DNA of 64,000 nucleotides from Vanilla planifolia (lineage: Eukaryota > Streptophyta > Magnoliopsida > Asparagales > Orchidaceae). Both the position numbers and the translations under genes were made by a program. This document shows, one piece after another, positions 1 to 12,140 of this stretch (positions are counted from its first letter, which is position 1; each line of letters starts with the position of its first letter). Under the pieces are notes generated by a model, which saw only the letters and a program-made list of their open reading frames with translations, was not told the DNA's origin and did not search any database. Location of the stretch: positions 31,283,630 through 31,347,629 of the forward strand of contig CM043874.1 in assembly GCA_023846275.1 (NCBI GenBank). Direction: 5' to 3'.

Positions 1-1803
1 TTCCACAAGTTTCCTTTTTATTTCAGTTTTTGTTACAATAATCAAATACCACACATTTCTTCCGAAGTAATATACATGAGCACTAGCATCTTCTTTTAAG
101 CTTAACTGATTATGAATTTCCTTCTTAGTGTTGCATATGTTAAAGAATATTACTTTCCTTCTTTTAGCTACACGTCACACATTGTGTACTCTTCCTTTTG
201 ACTGCCCAAAAATGCTTAATGTATCATATGTTATTTTTTAATGTATAGTATGTCAGTCTTAGAAATGTAGGATTCTACAAGATGAATAATTGTTTCTTCT
301 GACTGCACCATTCTTTCGAAATGAATGTTTCATATGTTAAATAGTAACATAACAAATGTTTTACTTGAGAAATATGATCCTACCTCTATAGAAGATAACA
401 TATCCTAAATAACATGTTAATGTATCATATCTTAACTTTTAAAACTCAATGTTTGAATTCAAGCTCAAAGTTTTCCTTTGTACATCTTAACCAAGGCTTA
501 AGCACAAATAAATAAGGTGTATGAGTGTAAAAAATATTACCATCTCTTGAACTTTCTCAAAACTCTCATATCTAATTCCAACTTCAACTCTTAATATTTC
601 ACCTTCCTTACATTTGGAAAAAGAAAAAGTTGGAAAAATTTAATTTCACAAGCAAAATTCATACCCTATCCATTCTTTCTTATCTCTACCTTAACCTTGC
701 TCTAACATTTGTTTTGATTTCTCCTTCATTGTTAACCTCTTTGCCTAAAACAAACACATGACTATAGCTGCTACTATGAAGCTTCCATTCTACTATTCTC
801 CCATGAACTACAAGGAAAAGATAGATAAGCTTTGAAATGTCCTCTCATATGTCTCTTAATGGATATCTATACACAAATACATACCTATAAATATACCACA
901 TAACTTTTATAACTTCTGTAATTTATAACTAATCTACTTGAGCTTTATGAATTGTAACCTAGTAGTCATTACTTTCCATTGAATGAGTTCTATCCATTGG
1001 TATGATTAATTTATCATGCTATGGATCTTCACAAAATTAAATGTTTTTTAAAATAGTGTTATAAATAGCATTCTTCCTATCTAACCCAAAAATATAAACT
1101 TTACTGCTACAAATATCATCATCTAATTTCATGCCCAACTGCATCATTATCTAATGAACTCCTCATTTGTGAATAGAGCACCTTGGCATGAAACATTGAA
1201 AAATTCTTGGCTCAAATAATAGCTTCTCATGCAATCAACAATGCCACATTGCTGAAATCTCCTTCAAAGTTGGGCGACAAGGATGTGGGACATCTAGCTT
1301 CATAGATGGGAAAGCTGATCAAATGAAATTCGAGACAACTCTCTTATTATTGACGTAATCTTAGCCTAATGTTGCGACATAGTGTATTTTGTATCTACTT
1401 TATTTACACAAATATAGCAAGCCTCTAATATTATAAAACATTCAAAATGTAATAAATTAAATTTTAAAAAAATTCTACATAGCAATGTCACTATTTAAAT
1501 TTGAAAAAGGTCAAAACCAAACCTTTGAAGTAAATATAAAGAATTAAAAAGGGGCAAAGGGACTTTGGAACTAAGAAAAGCCAGAAAATTAGGAATTAGG
1601 TACATAAAAAATATGTTTATTATATATTTGGCATGTTGTTTAACTTTTATGTTTAAGGTTTTATGTTTGTTCAATAGTTCTGATACAAACCTTGCATGTG
1701 ATATGACCAAAATTTTGTGATGTTCCTACATAAAAATCATATAGATTCTCCTATTGAACCGATAATGATTGGCTCAACTAATTCTAACTTTTTTGTTTTT
1801 TAG
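1..1803. other. AT-rich intergenic or intronic DNA, no gene recognised
   Basis: I see no convincing exon, RNA gene or transposon domain in this stretch. One short patch near 1219-1360 is less AT-rich and open in two plus-strand frames, but neither frame resembles a family I know. If the exon at 1804 is real, part of this stretch is the intron in front of it. Confidence 0.4.
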
Positions 1804-1905
1804 ATAGCATGGATGTATACCACAGCTTTTAAAGGGAACAGTGAGATGGGAGGAGTCCGCGAATACCATGGTCCACTCCCTTCTGATTATTGGAGGATGC
1901 CCTAA
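1804..1905 (+). CDS. Probable 3'-terminal coding exon of an unidentified plant gene
   Basis: A pyrimidine-rich tract ending in TAG at 1801-1803 looks like an intron acceptor. The frame starting directly at 1804 is open for 33 codons and ends in TAA at 1903-1905. The peptide begins IAWMYTTAFKG and ends PLPSDYWRMP. It is rich in Trp, Met, Tyr and Gly, unlike the Lys/Asn/Ile/Leu-rich chance frames around it, and base composition rises to about 50% GC exactly here. The other two frames are closed by stops. I do not recognise the family. No start codon or upstream exon can be placed in the window, so the rest of the gene probably lies upstream. An exon remnant carried by a transposon is an alternative. 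Confidence 0.45.
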   Translation: MAWMYTTAFKGNSEMGGVREYHGPLPSDYWRMP

Positions 1906-2945
1906 GTTTTCTTTACTATTGTTTTTAAATTAGAAAATATTGTCATAGAAATTACTTATGTGATAATGTAATAAAGCTACAACAATAATCAAGATAGAAC
2001 TTTTTGTTTAGTTCTTTGCGTATTCTCATAAAACAGTTGTAATAAATGGTTTAAACATTTTAATGAAAACCCAGTTTAGGTTATCAATTCATTACTTTGT
2101 TTATTATTTTTCAAAATGTATTATTTAGAATTACTCTAGAAAATATGTGTAATACTAATAATTCATATGATGATGCAATGGGCATTACAACTAATAAATA
2201 TAATGCCTTGAATAAAGGCATTAATCTAAGGATTAGATTGATCTCAAATTATATTCACAATCTAAGAAAAATCATGGAAATTCTTACATCTAGATATTCT
2301 TATGCCATTGGATTTCTTGTGAGTTTACTAACTTCCTCTCAATCATTATGATCGACAAAAAATATCCTTCATTCTTTCTTAATAGCTTTTGGGCTTTCAT
2401 TTTAGACATCACAAAGACTCTCTTACCTTTGCTAAAATAAACTTTATCTTCTTCTTAAATTATAGTAACCATCTTTCTTTAAAAGTAAATAATTACTTTA
2501 TGATTTACAAGCAATTCATTTTTAGAATTACTCCAAACTCAATTATTTAGAACATTGCTAATTAAATTGGAAATCCTATCTCATATATCTCTATGCCTCC
2601 CTTAGTATATACATCTTCATTAATTTTTTTGTCCAATTGGAAATTTCATCAAGATTGGATTATCGTGATAGATAATTCAATAGATAACTTTTAAATCTTG
2701 AAGCAAAGGACAATGGTCTTTGTGGAATGGTTAATCTATAAAAAATTTCATTTCTAAATCTTTATGATTAGCATGTTAAACCTTTAATTTTTTTATAATT
2801 ATCACACATAGGGTTATCATCTTTCATACATATATAAAGTTAGTTTAAGTTATATTTTATTTAAAGGAATTTGAGTTTTTGATAATCTCATAATATTCAA
2901 ATATTTTTGTATATATAAAAAAATTTATTATTATAAAAATTAAAA
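1906..2945. other. AT-rich DNA, no feature recognised
   Basis: Probably 3' UTR and then intergenic DNA if the preceding exon is real. Open frames here, such as 2097-2351, are biased to Asn, Ile and Leu and look like chance frames. Confidence 0.35.
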
Positions 2946-2949
2946 AAAA

Positions 2950-4300
2950 GTTTGCTTAAGCCACCAATGCCTAAACTGTTAAGCCCAAAGTGCTCAGATC
3001 AAATGGCTTAAGGCATAGGCCTTGAGGACCAGTAGGCAATTAACCAGATCAAATCTGAGATGGGTCAAGCCCAAATATCAATCAAGTCTGGTTACTATTG
3101 TAGTATCTGATTCAATTGGTTTAGTGTAATTCTCTTAAATTGACTTAGACGAAACAAATTAGGGTAGACTCGTTAATTAGTTTTGCTAAATAAGATTAGG
3201 TCAAACTTATGGATTCATATTGGTGATTTGGGTCATGACTTTTGGAGAACACGAGGGATAGTTAACCTCATTAGATTGATTATAATACGTAATGGATGTT
3301 TTATAAGCATAAAATTCCTTAACTATTATGCAATATGAGACAAAACAAAAGCTATTACTAAACTTTAGATTTCCTCACCATTCAATCGTGCATTTTTGCA
3401 TCAAATAGTTAGATCACACCCACATTTATGAACTATTAACTTTCCCTAGTCATTCATCTAGAATGCTCGATAGAATGACTGAGAGTCTCTCTGCTTGCAT
3501 GAATACTAATCTGATCATCATTATTGTCCATCCAACTTTTGAATCAAATGCAATAGATCTTATCTTTTTATGATTAGATATGGACCCTTTATCATTTCAG
3601 CCAATCTAATGGTTACCACTCCATTTGCTTAAGTGGACGATAGTTGCACCATTTTCCCATTTGTAATGGCTAGTTTTTTTAAAAAATAGATTCTAGCCAT
3701 TGAGGGAGTTATTTTTGGTGTTTTTTATTTCAACGATAAATAGAAATCATTTATTAAACATAAAAACTATTGAACCAAACTTGACAATTTTCATACGAGT
3801 TCAAATCATGAGAAACAAATTTCTACACAATTATAGAAGATGTGGAATTTCGTTGGTCTTCATTTCTCTTATTTTTATTCATAATCATTTCTATAATTCT
3901 TGGTAATATCTACTTCATGCATTAGTAATACTACTCTTATCTAAAGAACTAAAGATATAGGGATTTTTGTAAGAAAAAATTATAAAGTTTTAAATTTTTT
4001 GTATAGTTTAAATTTCTCTTATTTTAGTATCTAATTGGAGCTTTGATGTTTATTTTGTTTACACCTATCGACTTTGACAAAAGAGAGTGGTCAGTGGAAG
4101 TTTTATTAAGAATTGGGGGTGGATGTAGGCATGCATTTTGGTTGAGCCACATAAAAATATTTTGATTATTTCATTTATTATTGATTAATTTTATTTTGTT
4201 GATAATTTTTATAAAAGAAAATTTATTTTTAGCTCAAAATGTTTTCTTCTAATTTTTGGAATAAAAAAATTTGTAGATATACAATTCACCCCTCCCATTT
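2950..4300 (+). mobile_element. Copia-type LTR (solo or truncated), plus orientation
   Basis: The stretch has features usual in large copia LTRs of the SIRE/Maximus group: a G-rich block with GGGGGTGGATGTAGGC at about 4116-4131, and a terminal AATTCACCCCTCCC at about 4283-4296. The same block occurs inverted in the minus-strand LTR near 42.3-43.7 kb, so the two look like one family. No tRNA-Met primer-binding site follows, and the DNA to the right is gypsy integrase, so this is a solo or truncated LTR. The left edge is uncertain and target-site duplications were not found. Confidence 0.55.
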
Positions 4301-4309
4301 TGTTCACAC

Positions 4310-5470
4310 ATTGTATAATAAAAGGGAAACAATTAACGTTAAAGAGTTTATTGCAATAACTCTCCATTCTTATATGGAAGTTGGATAAAATATCTCTAAT
4401 TTTGTAGTCAAACTTTTAAAACCTATCCAAGGGCAAGTTGCATTATAGGAAGCCATATATATGATGACCATGAAATGTGTTTCTTACCTATAAGGACTAT
4501 ATACTTGCAAAAAAGTTGACTTGATTACACTTGAATGATATAATAAGACTACATGGTGTGTTAAAAGCTATCATGTCAAATGGGAACTCCAAATTCAATA
4601 TCAATTTAAGTGGAGGGTACAACATTTTTTTAGTACTACATTAAAATGTAGTACAACACTCCACCCTTAAGTTGATGGATTATTGAGACATTTATAAAAA
4701 TGTGCAAGGACAAGTATGTATACTAAATTTTCAAAGAAATTGAGATGTGCACTTACCTCTTGATGAATTTACATACAATAATAGCTATCAAAAAAGTATA
4801 GAAATGATACCTTATGAAGCATTATATAGGAAGAAATATAAATCACCATTATGTTGGTTTGAGAAATAAAAAAACACTAATAAGATCATAAATTACTTTT
4901 GAAACTATACAACAAGTTCAAATCATGAAGGAAATAATTCAAAAGATAAGATTATTAAAAGAAATGCTTTGATATGAAACACAAGATAGTTTAATTCTAA
5001 GAAAGAGATCATATGTCTCTCAAAGTGATCCCTATAAGAAGAGTCAAAAATCTATAAAGGAAATAATCTTAAGCTAAGGTATAGTAGACTCAACCAAAAT
5101 GTTAAAAGAAATGGTGAGGTTGCATATAAGATAGCCTTACCATCAATATTAGATAAAGTACATGATGTGTTACATATATCATCACAAAGGAAATATCTGA
5201 TGGATCTACTAAAATGGAAAGAAATAATCCAAGAATTTTTGGTGTTCAATTAAATCTCTATTCAAAGGAAAAATTAGCAAAAATATCGAGAAGAGAAGAT
5301 AAACAATAAAGAAAAAAAGAATATTCCAATGTAAAAGTTTAGTATGATAATTAGATGAAAATATAAGTCTCTTAAGAGATAGAAAAAGAGATACATAAAA
5401 GGGTCCATATTTGTTTTAAATTTTGAAGATGAAACTCTCATAATGATGAAGGGAAAGGAAACACCTTAAA
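4310..5470 (+). pseudogene. Ty3/gypsy (Tekay/Del-like) integrase and pol C-terminus remnant
   Basis: Degenerate plus-strand translation gives, in the order of a plant gypsy integrase: RLHGVLKAIMSNGNS (family: LHG..VSIVSDRD) near 4540; HLPLDEFTYNNSYQKSIEM near 4750-4810; PYEALYRKKYKSPLCW near 4813-4860; a Gln/Lys-rich helix near 4900-4960; GEVAYKIALPS and VHDVLHISSQRKY near 5115-5200; and NFEDETLIMM near 5420-5450, typical of the end of Tekay/Del polyproteins. Stops and frameshifts are frequent, so it is dead. Protease, RT and RNase H are missing. Its 3' LTR, if present, would begin near 5470 and be cut by the minus-strand element at 6003. Confidence 0.8.
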
Positions 5471-6002
5471 GGTTCATTGATAGATTAAATTTATAACTTC
5501 GACATTTATTTTAAAAAATTTTCTTTGTTAGGATATTATTAACGATTCCCAAAAGAAGAGATAGAAGAATGTTAAATATGAAAGTAAATTAAAAAAAAAA
5601 TCCAATGGTAATGAGTTCATGAGAATTGCATATACAATAATCATAAATAAAAGGTTAGAAACTAAAATGAAATTATCAAAATAATAACAAACAAGGTTGT
5701 AAAAAAATGAAAATAGTATATCAAGATGAATCTCAAGGAGTAAATAATTTTATAATTTGTCGATAAGATTTGAAAGTCATACAACATGGAAAATGTAAAT
5801 AATACATAATCTTTATAAAGTTTAAAAAATGGATCAATAAATCATTTAATTCCTTAATTAATTCCCTAAACTACTAAACCATCAAAGAAATCACTGAGCT
5901 ACATCGATTAAAATGGAGAGAATATAAGAAGAATTTCATGAAAACACGAAAGGCAATGTTGGAATATTTTGCATTGGATTCAATGAGTCAAGGTAAGCTT
6001 GT
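5471..6002. other. AT-rich DNA between two gypsy elements
   Basis: This may be the start of the 3' LTR of the Tekay/Del remnant, but there is no second copy in the window to prove it. No gene is visible. Confidence 0.3.
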
Positions 6003-6383
6003 TGTCACTGGGATGAGTCATAGTTTTGAATCCTACTACAACTCCAAATCTATGTGATGACTAGGAACTCTAATTCCAAGTCCAGCCCCCCAAAACACTC
6101 AAATGTACATAATATGTAAGATTAGGTTTGGAAAAGCACTTGCCCTTTATTAGATTTCACTAAGAAAGTAATCTACAAGGTAAGAAATACACATAGATAT
6201 ATCGATGGTTCCACAAAACACTTTTTTCAATAATTTATATACTGCAAATAGCAGACGGTTTCCTAATCCAATACTAAGGAATAATTTTTTAACTTCACCA
6301 ACTATTAGTGAAAAAAGAACATCGCATTTTTATATAAAAATAATTTTAACTAATCCATTAAAATTAAGGGCATAACAAAACAT
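6003..6383 (-). repeat. 3' LTR of the minus-strand gypsy element
   Basis: It aligns over its length with 10761-11116. Shared landmarks are GAGTCATAG or AAGTCATAG near the left end, GGAACTCTAATTC or AGAACTCTAATTC, a stretch on AAAACACTCAAATGTA or AAAACACCCAAATGCA, and TAATCCATT near the right end. The left edge starts TGTCAC at 6003. The right edge is placed at TAACAAAACA within a few bases. Confidence 0.75.
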
Positions 6384-6599
6384 ACCCACCAAAAGAACAA
6401 GATGTCCTTTTTTACAAATACTAAGAAATTCACTTCTTAAATTATCATTAAGTAGTTTCCCTCCCCATGATATTTGAGCCATAGGTTTCCCTTTTCGTTG
6501 AACCAAAAACAAGGATCTACAAATCTTTTTTCTCTATTCCAAAGTCTAATGATCTAGGATCTTCTCCACATCTCAATAAAATGATTGTCACACAATTGA

Positions 6600-7550
6600 T
6601 GGAGCATGTTTGGTCTTGCTCCTTGAGGGCTCTAACTCATATTTGTGATACTTCTTTAACAAGCTCACATGTAAGTTTGGGTGAATCATCATTCTCTCCA
6701 CACATCAGTCAATAAGCCATATTATCGATATTTTGAATCACTTTAAATGATCCATTAAACTTTGGAATCAATCCATGATGTACAAAATGGCTATTGAGTT
6801 TCATCCAAATCTATGGAGTTAATTTCAATAATACTTTTTCTTCTATAATGAACTCCACTCACTAGTGCTCCTATTCTATGTCATTCTATTTGTAGCTTTC
6901 CTCAAATGATCATGGGCTTCTTCAAACACCTCTTACTTATCTCTAGTATACTTGCTTCTAGTAAGATGCTTCTGACGAGATGTTTGTTATGCAATCTCTA
7001 AAGGAGTATTGACTTACTATCCCAAATTTAACTCAAAGGGACTCAACTCTATTGCTATGAACTAATGCAAATTATAACAAAATTGCATACTATCTAATAA
7101 TTTCAACTAATTTTATTGACTTATCATGACATAATGTCTCAAGTATGCTTCCAATATTTGACTTATCCTCTAAGTTTACCCATCACTTTGTGGGTGACTA
7201 GTTGTAGAGAATTTTAGATTGGTTCTCATCAAACTAACAATGAAGTCTATGACCACCATATAAATCTTACATCTCAATCCCTCATAATTCTTTGGATAGA
7301 CCAAAATACTTAACCATATATGGGTAAAATAAGTTAGTAGCTACGTCAATTAGAAAACTAAAGGTGTAGCAATAAATATAGCATACTCTAAGAAGCAATT
7401 AACAACCAACATCACTCAGGCCATGTCATTGATCTCATAAAACTAGCTAATGAAGTCCATGGAAATTGATGTTAATGATTTCTTTGGAACTAGAATAGGT
7501 TTAGTAAACCAACTTCATTTCTTCTCTTTATCTTATATTATTAGCCTCTA
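6600..7550 (-). pseudogene. Ty3/gypsy integrase remnant
   Basis: Minus-strand translation gives SISMDFIS near 7450 (family: SVSMDFI), then VVNCFLEYAIFIAT near 7380 (family: VVVDRFSKYA.F), NLKFSTTS near 7210, SPFELN near 7030, and toward the end MIHPNLHVSLLKKYHKYE near 6640 (family: HPVFHVS.LKPYH). The order and spacing match the catalytic core and C-terminal domain of a plant chromovirus integrase. In-frame stops are frequent, so it is a pseudogene. Confidence 0.8.
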
Positions 7551-8399
7551 TTCTAGGCCAATAATAGGAATAAGGTAAGAGAGCTAACATCTTTTTTCTA
7601 CTAGGATGCCCAACCCACTATCAATCACGTGACTCTTTAAGTAGCACTTTCAAGGTCATCTCCATAAAGAAAAAATACTTTGCCAACTTTAGACATGAAA
7701 TGCCCATTCTTGATCCAATATCCTCCAAAAGTGTTCTCTCAAACCAACTCCAACTAGTTATGATTTGCCTCATCATTACTAATATAACCTAAATTCCATC
7801 CATCATGTTTGTTTCCACAAGAGTAAAAGAATAGATGATAGAAAATACCTCTTTTTCACTTATACATCAACAACTTGATAATTCTTACCAAGCCAACTCT
7901 ATTAAGCAAGCTCATATTTAGCTAGGAACTCTTACCAACAAGCTTATTTTGCTGACAATTTCTTTCATTTTCTAAAGATTTTGTCAACAAAATGGTCCAT
8001 CTAAAAAACAAACTTTGTTCCCAACAAGTACACCCACCAAATTTTAAGATAGTGCATAATAACAATCATTTAGTTTTCATAAGCTAAATACTTTTACTCC
8101 ATAGCAATCAGATTTCTACTTTTAAAAGTAATGAGGTGGACTTCCAAAACAAAAAAACCTCTCTAATAGCCTTGTTTGGCACATCTGTATGCACTTTAAA
8201 AGGTAAATCAAAGTTTGATAGCCAAAGTACTAGTTCATTAAAAATGTTAGCCTTGAGTTTATCAAATTTATCTTGATATTTCTTAGATTAATTCCATATC
8301 TAGTCTTCAAAAGATTCATCAATAGTGCATCCTTCTTTGAGTACCCAATAATGATCTGTGATAGTAATTTACTAAACTAAGAAAATCCCTCAACTTATG

Positions 8400-9273
8400 T
8401 ACCTTTGTTAGAGCTTGTAAATCCATAATGCCTTGCACCTACTTGGATTCATTCTTATATGACTACTAGTCAAGTGTCCAAGAAACATGATCTCTTCCTT
8501 AGTGAATGTGCATTTTTCCATCTTTAATAGAGCTAAAATTCTCATAATTGAGACAACATCTTTCACAAATGCATCATATGCACTTTGAGAGAGTTGTTGC
8601 ATATCTCATTATCATCTAGGTAAACCACAAAAACTCATCAAGGTACTCTTAGAGAATATGATTTATTAAGTTGTAAAAAATAGTAGGAGCATTTGTTTAG
8701 TCAAAGGGCATGACTAAGAAATCAAAAGAGCCATATTAAGTCACATAAGTGGTCTTGTCTTCAACTCTAGCTAAACTCTGACTTATCAATATCTTGACCA
8801 CAAGTCTAGCTTGGTAAACCTTCTTACCCTTCATAATTGATCTAGCAAATCTTGTACCATAGAAACTAAGAACTTTCTTTTTACATTATTTAATGCATGG
8901 TAGTTCATGCACATCCGTAAAGAACCATCTTGCTTTCTTTAAAATAGCACTGGGCACTAAATGGAGTTTTAGATGTTTGAATGAAGTCATGTTCTAACAA
9001 CTCATTCAACTTTTTACACAATTTTGCCAACTCTAATGGAGAAATCTTGTATAATGGATGTGCAAGAGGAGAAGCACTAGGCAAAAGCTCAATTTTGTGA
9101 TTGATATCTCTTCTTGGAGGTAGATATTTGGGCAACATCGAAGGCATGACAACTAATTCTTTAAGACCATTTGTAACTACATCAAGTACCTCATTAACCT
9201 GATTTTCCTTAATCTCAATCAATGCAGCAATTAACTCATTTTTAGAAATTTTCAAACCCTTTTTCAACTGCAT
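8400..9273 (-). pseudogene. Ty3/gypsy reverse transcriptase remnant
   Basis: The minus-strand frame 9273-8905 is open for 122 codons and carries the conserved N-terminal RT segment, including LPPRRDINHKIELLPSA, a P-rich linker, ISPLELAKLCKKLNELLEH and DFIQTSKTPFSAQ (family: L.PRR.IDH.I.L, then ELLD.GFI.PSKSP). A second piece, 8602-8408, carries KMEKCTFTKEEIMFLGHL, the conserved block after the YxDD active site. Between them the reading is broken, so the catalytic palm is damaged. Of the dead gypsy ORFs in the window this RT is the best preserved. Confidence 0.88.
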
Positions 9274-10746
9274 TGATGAAATATATTTGGTTTTTCTAAT
9301 CCTTTTAGCTACCTTTCCATTTGGATGGAAAGAAGGAACAAAGAATAGATTTACCTTCTATATCACCATAGTCTCATCAAGGTGAGGCATTGAGGATGTT
9401 TTAGACCTCTTACAAAAGTATACTCTAAAAATTAAAACAAAATTATCTAATGAATGATAAACAAATTGGCTATTTCCATTAAACTTCCCAAAGCTAGTAC
9501 TACTTCATGAGCAATTCCAACCGTTACTTAAGCCATTTGTTTTTTCCCATTAAGATAATTGTTCACCTACAACCCAAATTTTTGAACAAGCCTTGCAGCT
9601 ATGGATGTGTGCATTACACCCAAGGACACTATTGCTATAATCTCTTGGTCATTCATCTTCACTGAAATATGCATCAAAAACAATGTGCAACAGCACTTAC
9701 ATTAAAACTTATGTTCAACATTCTGATTGAATTAACTACCAAATGATTTTGAGTAATTACAAAGGATTAACAAATGCAATAACTTCTCTATTAGATTCCT
9801 TAATATGTTTCTCAACCATGAAGACATTAAGCATGTCATGCTTGGGGAAATCTCTAGTACAATGAGGTCAATTGTACAAGAAACAACCTATGTAACGTGG
9901 AAGGAAGATGACTCTTGGTTTTCCTTTCCTTTATCAGTCTTATCACTGCACCATGCTTCTTTGCAACCAACTTCCATTCCCCTCTCTCTTTTTATCATTT
10001 TCTTTAGATTTTGAAAGAGCATCCAAGGCATTGGAAACTAGTAAGTCTACAAAAGCATTGGTAGTAATGATTTCACTCAACCTATCCTTCACATTTTTTG
10101 ACAAAATTCTTATCTTCCTTGAACATATTCTAGATATCTAGCATTAAAGCATTAAATTCCTTGATATATTCCTACATAGATTTGTTGTGCTTCAACTTCT
10201 TTCAAAACTTCTTGAGCCACCCAATAAGCATTGTAAGGGAAAAATTGATCCTTCATTTCTCTCTTAAATGTTCCTCTTATATCAATTTTCATCTTTCTAG
10301 CATTTATTTTATAATTCTCCACCATAATGTGGCATCTTATGTAAGATACATGTTAAAAATGGTCACCTTATTTACATCTAATACATGAGAAATGGTGAAG
10401 TATTACTCCATGTCCCAAAAGAAACTCTCCAACTCTTAAGAATTACAAGTGCCAATGAAGTACTTTCATTCATGAATTCTCAAGGAGTGCCCATTCTCTT
10501 TCTAAAAATGTGAACCTCTAATTACCTTACACATCACGGCTAACTCGTAATGTAGCATGTCCAATTTGTGATGAATTTTCTTGGAATCCTCACCAAGGGT
10601 TCATTGAAGGTCTTTCACAAATAACTCCAAGCTTGCAAGATGCTCTAAAAAGGAAAGCAAACCTTCCCTATCAATTCTAAGAAAAACTTTCACCTATGGA
10701 ATTCTTTCTCTAAGCTCATTAATTGCTTTGGTCATCTTGATGGAAG

Positions 10747-10760
10747 GGCTCTAATACCAA
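10747..10760 (-). promoter_or_regulatory. Primer-binding site (initiator Met-tRNA type)
   Basis: On the minus strand this reads TTGGTATTAGAGCC, one base away from the plant consensus TGGTATCAGAGC. It sits immediately inside the 10761-11116 repeat. That fixes the 5' LTR and the minus orientation of the element. Confidence 0.8.
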
Positions 10761-11116
10761 CTATCACAAGAGCATAAGTCATAGTTTTTGAATTTTGTTA
10801 AAAATCCATCTTGTATGGTGACTAAGAACTCTAATTCTTAGTTTGACTTCTCCAAAACACCCAAATGCATAGAATATGCAAAATTAAGGTTAGGCAAACA
10901 CTTTTATTTTGTTGGGTTTCAGTAAGGAAGAAACATACAAGGTAATAAATATAGTGGACCATATGACCTCTTTTATAACAATTTCTACTTTGCAAATAAT
11001 AAATGATTTTCTAATTTTACACTAAGTAGTAGTTATTTTACTTCTCTAATCATTGGTCAAAGAAAAAATACCAAATTTTTAGAATTTTCACTAATCCATT
11101 GGAGCTAAGGACATAA
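10761..11116 (-). repeat. 5' LTR of the minus-strand gypsy element
   Basis: Partner of 6003-6383, diverged by many substitutions and small indels, which suggests an old insertion. Its inner edge is set by the adjacent primer-binding site. The outer edge near 11116 is approximate. Confidence 0.75.
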
Positions 11117-12070
11117 GACTTTCCTTCCGAAATTCAATTTGGTTTTAATTAATTCAATCTTTACAGCATGTGTAGATTACATAATAAGGGTTAAAGATAA
11201 TTTTTTTAAAATTTAGTGAGTATTGGAAGCACTAAGAAAAGGAATTATGAAAAAGGTTAGGTACTCTTAAGTATAGAACTCAATATTCCAACTGCAGATC
11301 ATATGGTCCAATGTTTATTTACGAAAGGATCAAGGCCTTTATGAGATGGTGATCAGATGATCTGTTGATTGTCGTATTAGGATAAGATGATTTGATGTTT
11401 GTATCAGATGATTTGCTACATTGTAAAAATTAGTCCAAAGCCTCTGTCAGATGCCTAATGGATGGTCTAATAAAGGGAACATATAGTCTAATAAGAACCT
11501 TGAGAGGGAATGGATTGTGGTTCAAACAAATACTATAAGAATTTGATATCTATTAGATGCACATTGGATGATTTGATAACATTGATCAAATGGTTCATTC
11601 GGTTGATAGATGATTTAATTAATGGTAAAGGACGTCTTTTGGAGCAAAAGTAATTCAATCATTAGAATTAAACCTTTATAAGCAATATAAGTGTCAGAAT
11701 TAATATAAGCATGCTACAATATTTCATATAATACATATATAGAAGGAAACATAATAAAATGCAAATGTGTATATTTTCATAAAACAAAAAAAATAATTAA
11801 AAGGAGTGATATCTAAGTAATGAAATGTAAATATGCCTCTTCATTTGAATTAAAACTTATTAGCTGATCATGATAGACTTGCTACATAATTATAATACAC
11901 ATATATGTGTTGATTAATGAAATGTAAATTTGCCTTTTTCATTTGGCTTAAAACTTATTAGCTGAGTTTTTGTTGATGAAATGGTATAATTAAATCTCTA
12001 TTGGTTATTTTTCCTTTTATATTGTTACCTACATGTATGATATTGAATTCTATATTGCATATGGTAAAAG

Positions 12071-12072
<2 letters not shown>
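11117..12072. repeat. LTR-like repetitive DNA, not classified
   Basis: The segment 11300-11640 contains loosely repeated AGATGATTTG and GATGGT motifs, the style of large plant LTRs. No partner repeat or primer-binding site was found. No gene is visible in the rest. Confidence 0.3.

Positions 12073-12137
<65 letters not shown>
12073..12137. repeat. (AT)n microsatellite, 65 bp
   Basis: An uninterrupted run of about 32 AT dinucleotides. Likely length-variable between individuals. Confidence 0.97.

Positions 12138-12140
<3 letters not shown>

Larger units (their letters stand above)
6003..11116 (-). mobile_element. Ty3/gypsy LTR retrotransposon, minus strand, degenerate but structurally near complete
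   Basis: Two related terminal repeats in the same orientation (6003-6383 and 10761-11116) bound about 4.4 kb of internal sequence. A primer-binding site abuts the inner edge of the right repeat. Read on the minus strand, the interior runs from a gag-like region through RT (9273 down to about 8400) and RNase H to integrase (about 7550 down to 6600), the normal Ty3/gypsy order. The integrase end resembles chromovirus integrases. All genes carry many stops and frameshifts, so the element cannot encode its own transposition proteins. Target-site duplications could not be identified. Confidence 0.85.

Noticed and set aside
1219-1360. Possible exon with FKVGRQGCGTSSFIDGKADQ or KSPSKLGDKDVGHLAS in two frames
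   Set aside because: No clear splice sites, two frames look equally plausible and neither is a family I know. It may be a decayed transposon piece.
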